The notes under the pieces: generated by a model
The model's database searches: none
What the model saw: the letters and a program-made list of their open reading frames with translations, nothing else
Told to the model about the DNA's origin: nothing
In this document: piece by piece, positions 8,174 through 16,171 of the stretch
How the letters are laid out: each line of letters opens with the position of its first letter
Position numbering within the stretch: position 1 is the stretch's first letter
Position numbers and translations under genes: made by a program
NCBI GenBank assembly: GCA_012839035.1
Contig: DUOB01000147.1
Coordinates: 1-35,955, forward strand
DNA: 35,955 nucleotides
Source of the DNA: Propionibacterium sp.
GTDB lineage: Bacteria; Actinomycetota; Actinomycetes; Propionibacteriales; Propionibacteriaceae
Reading direction: 5' to 3'

Positions 8174-9181
8174 GTGTCCGCCCAACCGCCCATGCTGCAC
8201 ACCCCGCCACCGCGCCGTCGTCGGTGGCTCTGGGTGCTGATGGCCCTGCTCGTGTTGGCCGTCGTCGCAGGTGGGCTGCTGTTCTGGGAACAGTTCCTCG
8301 GCCGGGTGCCCTGGATCCCGGGTCCCCGCCCAACACCGGTTGCCGCATCCGCCGGGGACCAGCCCCATCCCACCACCGCGCAGCAGGCGCTGGCCATGAC
8401 CCCGGTGAAGGAGCACACCGCAACGCCGGGCTACGACCGCAGGTCCTTCAACTTCAACGGCTTCGACTTCGACCGCAACGGCTGCGACACCCGCAACGAC
8501 ATCCTGCGCCGGGATCTGACGGACCCCGTGATCAAACCGGGTTCCAACGGCTGCCGGGTCGAGTCGGGTGTGCTCCATGATCGGTACTCCGGCGACACAC
8601 TGTCCGTCACCCGGGATCAGGTCGACATCGACCATGTGGTGTCGCTGGGCAATGCCTGGGTCTCCGGCGCCATCACGTGGCCCGTGGAGAAGCGTCAGGA
8701 GTTCGCGAACGACCCGCTCAACCTCGTCGCCACCCAGAGCCGCTTCAACCGGACGAAGGCCGAACACGACGTCACCGGTTGGCTCCCGCCCCATGTGCCC
8801 GCCCAATGTCCGTTCGTCGCCCGCCAGCTCGCCGTCAAGTGGCGCTATGACCTCGCTGTTTCCCCCGCCGAGCACGACGTGATGGCGGAGGTGCTCGCTG
8901 GCTGTCCCGGGCTCCCGTTGCCGAACGGCACCGAGGCTCCGCTCGACCCCCATGTGGGCGCGCCCGTGATGCCACGGCCTGTGCCACCACCGTCCACCCC
9001 CGGCTCCGATCCCTCGCCCCTCGGCGACCCCGCCGAACACCCCACCGCCACCGGCGTCTCACCGGGGGCCTTCTGCTCACCCGAAGGCGCACCCGGGCTG
9101 AGCCGGACGGGGGCGCCGATGCGCTGTACGCAGTTGTCGGGCGAGACCCGACCACGATGGCGAGCAGAGCGAACAGAGTGA
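8174..9181 (+). CDS. Membrane-anchored HNH (DUF1524/GmrSD-C-like) nuclease
   Basis: This 335-residue protein begins with a Pro-rich cytoplasmic stretch, an RRRRW positive patch and one hydrophobic helix (about residues 19-42). It is therefore a signal-anchored or secreted protein with its main domain outside the cell. The catalytic core (about residues 85-255) has the DUF1524-type motifs DRNGCDTRNDIL, DIDHVVSLGNAW with the HNH histidine, and NDPLNLVATQSRFNRTKAEHD, typical of secreted actinobacterial nucleases. A Pro/Ser-rich linker follows. The tail then carries a small conserved module with two cysteines (FCSPEGAPG, then MRCTQ) ending in RPRWR. The GTG start at 8174 is supported by AGGAG eight bases upstream. 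The last codons overlap a 9-base tandem repeat at 9160-9195. Roles in nutrient DNA scavenging or in attack on foreign DNA are possible, and neither is shown. Confidence 0.85.
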   Translation: MSAQPPMLHTPPPRRRRWLWVLMALLVLAVVAGGLLFWEQFLGRVPWIPGPRPTPVAASAGDQPHPTTAQQALAMTPVKEHTATPGYDRRSFNFNGFDFDRNGCDTRNDILRRDLTDPVIKPGSNGCRVESGVLHDRYSGDTLSVTRDQVDIDHVVSLGNAWVSGAITWPVEKRQEFANDPLNLVATQSRFNRTKAEHDVTGWLPPHVPAQCPFVARQLAVKWRYDLAVSPAEHDVMAEVLAGCPGLPLPNGTEAPLDPHVGAPVMPRPVPPPSTPGSDPSPLGDPAEHPTATGVSPGAFCSPEGAPGLSRTGAPMRCTQLSGETRPRWRAERTE

Positions 9182-9195
9182 GCAGAGTGAGCAGA
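9160..9195. repeat. Four tandem 9-base repeats across the nuclease stop codon
   Basis: Four adjacent 9-base units (two forms beginning GCGA, then two identical GTGAGCAGA) run from 9160 to 9195. The nuclease stop codon TGA at 9179-9181 lies inside the third unit. The repeats follow directly after the conserved RPRWR end of the protein, so they probably expanded where length is not under selection. Confidence 0.8.
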
Positions 9196-9233
9196 GGACA
9201 ACGCCGAGCCCCCATCAGATCGGATCACCGGCC

Positions 9234-10772
9234 CTAACAACCTCGTCTCAGCCGGCCCGCGGGTTCGAACATCTTCGCGATCCGGGCCTGCTCCGCCACC
9301 AGTTCGCCGATGCTCGCCCGGACTCCTTGATAGGTCTGGACATCCCGCGGATCCACCGGCACCGGCTCGTCGGAGTCCATCGCATGCGGGTCCAGCAACA
9401 GCAGCGCTTCCTTCAGCGAACCGGCCTTCCCGATCCCGAGCACGCCCAGAGCGGCAGCACCGAGCGCCGATCCGCCGGCGCCCGAGATGACATGCAGCGG
9501 AATGTCCAGCACGGCCGCGAGCACCTGCCCCCACAGGGCGCTCCGGAACACCCCGCCGGTCGCGCGGATGCTGGACAGCGGACCGAACTCGTTGAGCGAA
9601 TCGGCGATCGCCGACATCTGCAGCGCCACCCCTTCAATGGCCGCCCGCGCAAGGTGTGGCCGCCCATGGAAACGTCTCAGCCCGAGCAACGATCCATGCA
9701 GCGTGGGATCCCACAGCGGCGCCCGCTCCGCGAGCAGCATCGGGATCATGACGAGTCCCTCGGCGCCCGCCGGGACGCGTTCGGCCAGGTTGGTGAGCTC
9801 CGCGTCGTCGCGGAATCCGACAAGGTCGAGAATCCAGCGGCCGATGATGCCACCGTTGCTGATCGCACCGCCGACGACCCAGGCGTCATCGGTCAGCGCA
9901 TAACAGAACAGCCGTCCCTCGGCGTCGATGTCGGGCTCCTCCACGACCGTGCGCAGGGCACCCGACGTCCCGAGCGACAGGCCTCCCACGCCGGGTTCCA
10001 ACGCCCCGGTCCCGAGGTTGCCGAGCGGCCCGTCCCCGGCCCCGACGATGACCGGCACCCCGGTCGGCAAGCCGATAGCCCGAGCGGGCACCGACCCCAA
10101 CGGCAGCGCGGCAGTGGTGGACAGGATCGGGGGCAGCTGCTCGGGGGAAACCCCGGCGAGATCGAGGCTCGCGGGCCACCAGTCCCGCGTCCCGAGGTCC
10201 AGCAGGCCCGTGCCCGAGGCACAGGAAAGATCAACGGCGATCCGTCCCGTGAGGTTCCAGAGGAGCCAGCCCTTGAGGTCGAGCCACCACCGCACTTTGC
10301 GGCACAGCTCGGGCTCATGCTCGGCGAACCACATCAGCTTGACGAGCGGTGACATGGGATGCACGGGAGTGCCCGACCTGCGATGCAGATTCCGCGCCGC
10401 TCCCGACTCGATCAGGTTCCGGGCCTGATCGGTGGCTCGCGAATCGGCCCAGGTGATGAGCTCGGTGAGCGGTCGCGATTCGGCGTCGAGCCCGATGAGC
10501 CCGTGCATGGCCGTTGAACACGCGAGCGCCGCGACGTTCTCGGGTCCGACCTCGGCGACGACCCGTCGCATGGCCCCCTGGGCAGCACCGATGATGGTCT
10601 CCGGGTCCTGGATCTGCCGGTCAGGCAGCGGCTGCTGGAGCACATATTCGTGCGCGGCCAACGCCACTGCCCCACCGGGGCCACCCATGCGGAAGGCGGT
10701 CGCCTTGGCCGCGGTGGTGCCCAGATCAATGCCGAGAACGATGTCCCCGTCCGGGTGCCCGAGGGTCATCAC
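9234..10772 (-). CDS. gntK: Gluconokinase (FGGY family)
   Basis: This 512-residue FGGY carbohydrate kinase has two actin-like ATPase domains. The N-terminal phosphate loop is GIDLGTTAAKATAF. The segment RSGTPVHPMSPLVKLMWF in domain 1 is typical of the Bacillus-type gluconokinase branch rather than xylulokinase or glycerol kinase. The C-terminal FGGY signature region includes IEGVALQMSAIAD and ATGGVFRSALWGQVLA. It should phosphorylate D-gluconate with ATP to 6-phospho-D-gluconate, feeding the pentose phosphate pathway. The gene is last in a minus-strand operon after uxaC and the fructuronate reductase gene. Its ATGATGA start overlaps the stop of that reductase by four bases, so the two are translationally coupled. 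A gluconokinase in a uronate operon is unusual and is the key to the pathway proposed for this locus. Confidence 0.88.
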   Translation of the reverse strand: MMTLGHPDGDIVLGIDLGTTAAKATAFRMGGPGGAVALAAHEYVLQQPLPDRQIQDPETIIGAAQGAMRRVVAEVGPENVAALACSTAMHGLIGLDAESRPLTELITWADSRATDQARNLIESGAARNLHRRSGTPVHPMSPLVKLMWFAEHEPELCRKVRWWLDLKGWLLWNLTGRIAVDLSCASGTGLLDLGTRDWWPASLDLAGVSPEQLPPILSTTAALPLGSVPARAIGLPTGVPVIVGAGDGPLGNLGTGALEPGVGGLSLGTSGALRTVVEEPDIDAEGRLFCYALTDDAWVVGGAISNGGIIGRWILDLVGFRDDAELTNLAERVPAGAEGLVMIPMLLAERAPLWDPTLHGSLLGLRRFHGRPHLARAAIEGVALQMSAIADSLNEFGPLSSIRATGGVFRSALWGQVLAAVLDIPLHVISGAGGSALGAAALGVLGIGKAGSLKEALLLLDPHAMDSDEPVPVDPRDVQTYQGVRASIGELVAEQARIAKMFEPAGRLRRGC

Positions 10773-12130
10773 GCACCCGCCAGTTCCGCCACCAAGCTCT
10801 CCACGAGCTCCACCACACCGTCATCGGCGCCGAGCTCGGGATCCAGCAGCTCGAGGACGCGCCGCACACCCTCGGCGCCCTCCATCTGCACAACCGTCAC
10901 GAAGCGGTCGCCCGCAGCATCGGTCACCGGCGCCCCGGCACCGCGCAGGTGCCGGATCCAGGCGGCCACCACCCGGGCAGCCCCACGGCCGCTGCGACCG
11001 GCCGCCCGCTCCGCCTTCAGCGTCGGCAGGATCCGCACGGGCACCTTCTGCGACCCGTCGGCCGCGATCTGCGCCAGCAGGTGCCGGATGTTCGGGTTCG
11101 CGAACCGCGCCACCAGCGCCGCCCGGTAGGTCTCGAGATGATCCGCCGGAAGGCTCAGGTGGCGGACGGCCTCGTCCCACCACTCCTCCACCCAGCCGCG
11201 GACCACGGGATCGCCGATCGCATCCGACACGGCTTCGTGCCCGCGCGCGGAGGCGGCGTACGCCATCAGCGAGTGCGACCCGTTCAGCAGCCACAGCTTC
11301 CGCTGCTCGAACGGCTCGACGTCGTCGACGAACGTCACGCCCTGCCAGTCCGGGCGTCCGGCGGGGAAGTCGCCGGCGACGACCCATTCGACGAACGGTT
11401 CGGTGACCACCGGTGCGCGATCGTCCCGCTGGGTCAGCTCGGCGACCGCAGCAAGCTCCTCGTCGGTTGCCCGCGGGGTGATCCTGTCGACCATCGACGT
11501 GACCCACGAATGCGGTGTCACGGCAGCCACGGCCTCCGGTCCCAGGGCCGCTGCGAGATCGCCGACAACCCGCTGCGCGACCAGACCGTTCTCCGGCAGG
11601 TTGTCGCACGAGAACACCGCGACCGCCCCCTGTCCCGCCTCGGCCCTGGCCAGGATCCCGGCCAGCAACCGGCCGGGTGCCGTGCCGACCAGCGCCCGGG
11701 GATCGGCCCGCAACGCCTCCAGATCGGCGAGCACCCCGGGGTCGGCCAGATCGAGGCCACCGTCCTCGCCACGGCAATAGCCGGCCTCGGTCACGGTGAT
11801 CGTGATGACCGCGAGCTCCGGCTCGACCCAGTAGTTCAGCCACGCCTCATGATCGGTCGCCTGATGCACCGCGCTGATCGCCCCGATCACCTCGGGCTGA
11901 TCGCCGTCGGCACCACGCACCAGGAGCGTGTACGCCCCACCCTGCTCGTTCAACTCATCCACGAGTGCCGAGTCCCTGCCCGCGAACTCCGCGTACCCCC
12001 ACTCCGCCGCATCCGGCGCGTGCTCCGTGAACCACGCCTGGTGGGCCCGGTGGAAGTTCCCCAGCCCCAGGTGCAGCATGCGCACGGGAGCGATGGGGCG
12101 GGTGTCTGCACGGCTGAGCCGAGTCGTCAT
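10769..12130 (-). CDS. uxuB: Mannitol dehydrogenase family: D-fructuronate reductase
   Basis: This 453-residue polyol-specific long-chain dehydrogenase has the N-terminal nucleotide-binding motif LHLGLGNFHRAHQAWF. In the C-terminal domain it has the catalytic pattern KLWLLNGSHSLM, with the Lys, Asn and His expected for this family. Family members reduce D-fructuronate to D-mannonate (UxuB), reduce D-tagaturonate to D-altronate (UxaB), or oxidise mannitol. Position directly after uxaC makes a uronate role most likely. The gluconokinase next to it favours fructuronate, because mannonate, not altronate, is one epimerisation from gluconate. The ATG at 12130 has AAGGAG six bases upstream. The open frame continues to 12628, but that part is antisense-frame sequence inside uxaC. 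It lies 52 bases after uxaC and shares the ATGA overlap with the kinase gene. Confidence 0.87.
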   Translation of the reverse strand: MTTRLSRADTRPIAPVRMLHLGLGNFHRAHQAWFTEHAPDAAEWGYAEFAGRDSALVDELNEQGGAYTLLVRGADGDQPEVIGAISAVHQATDHEAWLNYWVEPELAVITITVTEAGYCRGEDGGLDLADPGVLADLEALRADPRALVGTAPGRLLAGILARAEAGQGAVAVFSCDNLPENGLVAQRVVGDLAAALGPEAVAAVTPHSWVTSMVDRITPRATDEELAAVAELTQRDDRAPVVTEPFVEWVVAGDFPAGRPDWQGVTFVDDVEPFEQRKLWLLNGSHSLMAYAASARGHEAVSDAIGDPVVRGWVEEWWDEAVRHLSLPADHLETYRAALVARFANPNIRHLLAQIAADGSQKVPVRILPTLKAERAAGRSGRGAARVVAAWIRHLRGAGAPVTDAAGDRFVTVVQMEGAEGVRRVLELLDPELGADDGVVELVESLVAELAGA

Positions 12131-12182
12131 GAGGACTCCTTCATTGCTGTTCCAGAGGTGGCCCGGGGTGGGGGCAGTGTCG

Positions 12183-13601
12183 TCAGGACTGGTCGAGACG
12201 GAAGACCTCGCGTGGGCTGACCGCGACGAGGTGGTGCAAAGTTTCGGCGGCCTCATCGACCTCGAGCCGGTGTTCCGCAACCAGCTCCGCCAGCGCCGCC
12301 GCGTCGAGACGACGCGACATGTCGTGGCGGGCCGGGATCGAGCAGAAGGCCCGCGTGTCGTCGATGAACCCGGACGAGCGCGTGAACCCGGCCATCTCCG
12401 TCGACTTGCGGAACCGCTTGATCGCGTCCGGGGAGTCGAGGAACCACCAAGGCACGCCGAGATAGACCGACGGATAGAACCCGGCCAGCGGCGCCAGCTC
12501 ACGGCTGAACGTGGTCTCGTCCATCGTGAAGAGGACGACCTTGAAGTTGGGATGGGTGCCGTACGCGGACAGCATCGGCTGCAGCGCTCTCGTCGCCTCC
12601 ACGGAGATCGGGATGTCCGCCCCGACATCGGCGCCGAACCGACGGAAGGTCTCCGCGTGATGGTTGCGGTAGACGGCCGGGTGCAGGGTCATCGTCAGCC
12701 CGTCGTCACAGGCCATCCGGGCCATCTCCGTGACCAGCGCCCGGCGCAGGACCGCGCACTCGTCCGTGCCGAGTTTGTCGTCGCGGGCATCGGCATAGAG
12801 CCGCTCGCATTCGGCCGGGCTGAGGATGACCGTCTCCAGGTCGGCGTGCGAGTGGTCGGTGGAGACCGCACCCCGCTCCTTGAAGTAGGCGCGCCGGTTC
12901 TCGAGGGCGGAGAGGAAGCCGGCGTACGAATCCACATCGATCCCGGTCAGCTCCCCCAGCTCGTCGACGATCTCGTTCCATTCGGGGCGTGCGGGCTCGA
13001 GGAAGCGGTCGGGGCGGAAGGTGGGCACGACCCGCCGCGCATAGCCTTCCGCACGCAGCGCACTGTGATGCCCCAGATCGTCCAGCGGGTCGTCGGTCGT
13101 GGCGAGCACGGCGATGTCGAACTGCTCCATCAGCGCACGCGGACGCGAGGCCGGGGAGTCGATCCAGGCCTGGATGGTGTCGTAGATCTGGTCGGCGGTC
13201 CCGGCGGACGGGCGGACGTCAACGCCGAAGATATTGACCGCCTGGGCCTCGAACCAGAAACGCATGGGTGTCCCGCGGAACACGGGCCAGTGCGAGCAGA
13301 ACAGCCGGAACGCCTCACGTGCCTCGGCCTCCGGCAGCGGGGTGTCGCGGCCCCGGCCGAAGCGGGCCAGGTCGATCCCGTTCGCGTGCAGGAGTCGCAG
13401 CACATAGTGATCGGGCGTCAGCAGCAGCGAGGTCGGATCGGTGAAAGGGATGTCCTCCGCGATCCACTCCGGCGGCACGTGGCTGTGCGGAGAGATGATC
13501 GGGAGATCAGCGACGGAGGCATAGAGGTCACGGGCGATGGCCCTCGTCGACGGCTCGGCGGGGAACAGGCGGTCGGGGTGCAGCTCCAGTGGCGCGCTCA
13601 T
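12183..13601 (-). CDS. uxaC: Glucuronate isomerase UxaC
   Basis: This 472-residue TIM-barrel enzyme of the amidohydrolase superfamily interconverts D-glucuronate with D-fructuronate, and D-galacturonate with D-tagaturonate. Recognisable segments are LPIISPHSHVPPEWIAED with the N-terminal metal-binding histidines, FDIAVLATTDDPLDDL, and HPNFKVVLFTMDETTFSREL. The C-terminal GVPWWFLDSPDAIKRFR and SSGFIDDTRAFCSIPARHD are also characteristic. Length fits the family (about 470). An in-frame GTG at 13610 is an alternative start, but its leader overlaps the best GCAGG ribosome-binding sequence, so the ATG at 13601 is preferred. It is the first gene of a minus-strand operon (uxaC, uxuB, gntK) and is divergent from the LarA-family gene at 13745. 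No uronate transporter is encoded in the window. Confidence 0.93.
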   Translation of the reverse strand: MSAPLELHPDRLFPAEPSTRAIARDLYASVADLPIISPHSHVPPEWIAEDIPFTDPTSLLLTPDHYVLRLLHANGIDLARFGRGRDTPLPEAEAREAFRLFCSHWPVFRGTPMRFWFEAQAVNIFGVDVRPSAGTADQIYDTIQAWIDSPASRPRALMEQFDIAVLATTDDPLDDLGHHSALRAEGYARRVVPTFRPDRFLEPARPEWNEIVDELGELTGIDVDSYAGFLSALENRRAYFKERGAVSTDHSHADLETVILSPAECERLYADARDDKLGTDECAVLRRALVTEMARMACDDGLTMTLHPAVYRNHHAETFRRFGADVGADIPISVEATRALQPMLSAYGTHPNFKVVLFTMDETTFSRELAPLAGFYPSVYLGVPWWFLDSPDAIKRFRKSTEMAGFTRSSGFIDDTRAFCSIPARHDMSRRLDAAALAELVAEHRLEVDEAAETLHHLVAVSPREVFRLDQS

Positions 13602-13744
13602 GGTCGTCACCCTGCCCCGGTTTCGGGTTTGGTGCCACAGGTTGCCGCAGGTTTCCGGGGTTCTTGCGGTTGCGTTGGGGGGCCGCGATTGTCGTACGCC
13701 GGGTCTAGTCTGGAGAGACTTCAGCGTCGCCTTCAGGAGGAGCG
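13602..13744. promoter_or_regulatory. Divergent control region, uxaC / LarA-like gene
   Basis: This 143-base region separates the two divergent starts. It contains four GGTT words at 13640, 13650, 13659 and 13668, spaced 9-10 bases apart, with a fifth at 13619. That is a direct-repeat cluster on roughly one DNA face. An AGGAGG ribosome-binding site lies four bases before the LarA-like ATG. No convincing -35/-10 pair can be set by eye. The LacI-family protein encoded at 15035-16054 is the obvious candidate to bind here, but I found no clean LacI-type palindrome. Confidence 0.5.
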
Positions 13745-15028
13745 ATGAACAGCATCGTCTGCGAGACCATCGGTGGACCGCATCAGCAGGTCGATGAACA
13801 GGAACTGGACGCGTTGGTCGCGCGAAAACTCGGCGAAGTGCCGCTCGATGGGGCCAAGGTCGTGCTGGTCATCCCGGACGGGACGCGGAGCTGCCCGCTG
13901 CCGCTGTTGCTGCGCACGATGCACCGACACCTGATCGACCGCGCCGGCGAGCTGACCGCGGTCATCGCGCTCGGGACACACTCCTACATGGAACCCGACG
14001 AGATCGCCCGCATGGTCGGCGCCAGTGCCGAGGGAGACCCGGAGGCGGCGGTCAAGGCGGCGTACCCGGGGATGCGCATCGTCAATCACGAGTGGGCCGA
14101 CCCCGACATGCTCGTCAACGTCGGCACGATCCCGGGGAGCCGGATCGCCGAGCTGTCCGAGGGGCGCTTGGAGCAGGACGCCCCGATCGTCATCAACCGG
14201 CACGTCGTCGAGTCCGACTATGCGATCGTCGTCGGCCCGGTGTTCCCGCACGAGGTGGTGGGGATTTCGGGTGGCAACAAATATTTCATCCCCGGCGTCG
14301 CCTCCCAGGAGTTCATCGACATGACCCATTGGGTCGGGGCGCTGATCACGAGCTATTCGATCATCGGCACGACGGGGATCACGCCCGTGCGGGCGATGAT
14401 CAACGAGGGTGCCGCGCTGATCCCGACGACGCGGCTGGCGCTGTGTCTGGTCGTGCAGTCGGGGTCGGGCGAGATCGAGGCTGCTGCATTCGGGACCGCC
14501 GAGGACGCGTGGGCGGCGTCGGCGGCGATCGCGGCGGAGACGCACGTGAACTACGTGGACGAGCCGTTCCAGCGCGTGATCTCGTGCATGCCCACGCGCT
14601 ATGAGGACATCTGGACCGCGGCGAAGGGGTTCTACAAGCTCGAGCCGGCGGTGGCTGACGGTGGCGAGGTCGTCATCTATGCCCCGCACGTCACCGAGGT
14701 GTCCGAGACCCACCACGAGATCTATGACATCGGCTATCACTGCCGCGACTATTTCGTGAAGCAGTGGGACAAGTTCTCCCACATTCACTGGGGGGTGCTG
14801 GCGCACTCGACCCACCTGCGGGGGCAGGGCACCTATGACGCCGACACCGGGGAGGAGAAGCTCCGCCTGCGCGTGACGCTGGCCACACAGATCCCGCGCG
14901 AGGTGTGCGAGTCGATCAACCTGGGCTATCTCGATCCGGACGAGATCGACCTCGAGGCCCTCGCGGCTGAGGAGGGCACCGTGGTGATCCCCAACGCCGG
15001 GGAGATCCTCTATCGCGTGCGCGACTGA
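13745..15028 (+). CDS. LarA-family Ni-pincer racemase/epimerase, possible D-gluconate 2-epimerase
   Basis: This 427-residue protein is a homologue of lactate racemase LarA, which uses the nickel-pincer nucleotide (NPN) cofactor. Visible active-site elements match L. plantarum LarA: IPDGTRSCP (Asp45, Arg48), GTHSY (His79), and PHEVVGISGGNKYFIPG, with catalytic His169 and Lys179, the lysine that tethers the cofactor. MTHWVGA supplies His195, the likely nickel ligand. The family is known to include malate, phenyllactate and hydroxyglutarate racemases and D-gluconate 2-epimerases, so lactate is not assumed. Divergence from uxaC-uxuB-gntK suggests that it interconverts D-mannonate and D-gluconate. 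An ideal AGGAGG precedes the ATG. The cofactor genes larE, larB and larC are nearby. The gene ends six bases before the converging lacI-type gene. Family membership is near certain; the substrate is inference. Confidence 0.9.
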   Translation: MNSIVCETIGGPHQQVDEQELDALVARKLGEVPLDGAKVVLVIPDGTRSCPLPLLLRTMHRHLIDRAGELTAVIALGTHSYMEPDEIARMVGASAEGDPEAAVKAAYPGMRIVNHEWADPDMLVNVGTIPGSRIAELSEGRLEQDAPIVINRHVVESDYAIVVGPVFPHEVVGISGGNKYFIPGVASQEFIDMTHWVGALITSYSIIGTTGITPVRAMINEGAALIPTTRLALCLVVQSGSGEIEAAAFGTAEDAWAASAAIAAETHVNYVDEPFQRVISCMPTRYEDIWTAAKGFYKLEPAVADGGEVVIYAPHVTEVSETHHEIYDIGYHCRDYFVKQWDKFSHIHWGVLAHSTHLRGQGTYDADTGEEKLRLRVTLATQIPREVCESINLGYLDPDEIDLEALAAEEGTVVIPNAGEILYRVRD

Positions 15029-15034
15029 CGCCAC

Positions 15035-16054
15035 TCAGTGTTTGGGGGCCGGACCCGTGGAGTCCCGCACGATCAAACGCATGGGGACCGTGACCGGTCC
15101 CTCGTGCTGCCACTTCGATCCCGCACGAAGGGCGATCACATTGCTGGCCGCGATGCTGCCGAGTTGCAGCATGGGGGCGCCCACCGTGGTCAGCGCCGGT
15201 GTCACGAGTCCGGCGGCCATGGTGTTGTCGAAACCCACGATGCTGAGCCGGTCCGGCACCCGAATGCCGGCGACCCCCAGCGCGTGCATCAGCCCGATGG
15301 CCATGAGGTCGTTGAACACGATCACCGCGGTCGCCCGTGAGTGCAGGACGTCGTCGGTCGCCATGCGGCCACCCGACACCGTTGGCGGCTTGGGCCCCAC
15401 ACGCACCACGCTGAGTTCCAGCTCCAGCGCCGCCTCGCGCATGGCCCGCCAGCGAATGCCGTCGGTCCAGGAATCCTCGGGTCCGGCGAGATAGGCGATC
15501 CGGGTGTGCCCGAAGGACGCCAGGTGTTCGACCGCCCTGCGTACTCCCCTCCCGTTGTCCGGCACGACCCCCGCCAAACCGGTCGCCGCCCGGTTGACCA
15601 ACACCAGAGGCACCTGTTTGGCCAGCATCCGCAACTGCTGGTCCGAGGAACGGGGGCTGGCCAGGACGGCCCCGGCGAGCGAGGGCACCAACTGGTTGAG
15701 TTGGTTCTTTTCGTGCTCCGCCGATTCCATGCTGTCGACGAGAACCAAGGCGTGCCCCCGCTCCGACACCGCCGACTGGACGCCCCTGATGACGCCGAAG
15801 AAGGCCGGGTTGGTGATGTCGGAGACGCAGAGGGCGATCAGGTGACTGTCGCGGCGGGCGACGGGAACAGGAGTTTCGGTGTGATAGCCGAGGCGTTCGG
15901 CGACCTCGCGCACGTGGAGCGCCATCCGGGCGCTGACCCGCCCGGGCCGGGAAAAGACGCGGCTGACCGTGGAAGCGCTCACCCCTGCCACCTCGGCGAC
16001 GTCATAGATCGTCACCGAGCGCGGGATGGGCCCACCCCGGGCTTCATCGGTCAC
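15035..16054 (-). CDS. LacI-family transcriptional regulator
   Basis: This 339-residue regulator has an N-terminal LacI helix-turn-helix (VTIYDVAEVAGVSASTVSRV, residues about 14-33) and the hinge segment RVSARMALHVREVAERLGY. A periplasmic-binding-protein-like sensor domain follows, with LIALCVSDITNPAFFGVIRG, DNGRGVRRAVEHLASFGHTR and IVGFDNTMAAGLVTPALTTV. Such proteins usually repress a catabolic operon until a sugar or sugar acid binds. It lies between the LarA-like gene (converging, six-base gap) and larE (divergent, 117 bases), so both the uronate/epimerase promoter and the cofactor promoter are plausible targets. The effector could be a uronate or an aldonate such as mannonate or gluconate. 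That is inference from context. Confidence 0.92.
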   Translation of the reverse strand: MTDEARGGPIPRSVTIYDVAEVAGVSASTVSRVFSRPGRVSARMALHVREVAERLGYHTETPVPVARRDSHLIALCVSDITNPAFFGVIRGVQSAVSERGHALVLVDSMESAEHEKNQLNQLVPSLAGAVLASPRSSDQQLRMLAKQVPLVLVNRAATGLAGVVPDNGRGVRRAVEHLASFGHTRIAYLAGPEDSWTDGIRWRAMREAALELELSVVRVGPKPPTVSGGRMATDDVLHSRATAVIVFNDLMAIGLMHALGVAGIRVPDRLSIVGFDNTMAAGLVTPALTTVGAPMLQLGSIAASNVIALRAGSKWQHEGPVTVPMRLIVRDSTGPAPKH

Positions 16055-16171
16055 GAGCCTTATCCAACACTATGACCACAGGAATTCCGGCGATCCACGC
16101 GAAATCCCGCGGGTGCCGCCGGCGTCCGCGCGGGTCGGACGGGCTGGGCGGGGAGTGCCAGACTGGACGAC

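Noticed and set aside
7909..8423. Reverse-strand frames over the nuclease start
   Set aside because: They run antisense to the nuclease leader and anchor helix with no motif. The forward gene has a good start site and clear HNH motifs.
12131..12628. An N-terminal extension of the fructuronate reductase gene
   Set aside because: The sequence is inside uxaC in another frame, and similarity to the mannitol dehydrogenase family begins only at the ATG at 12130, which has its own AAGGAG.
13745..15028. Annotation as lactate racemase
   Set aside because: The family fits, but the surroundings are uronate and gluconate genes and no lactate genes. LarA relatives act on several hydroxy acids, so lactate is not assumed.
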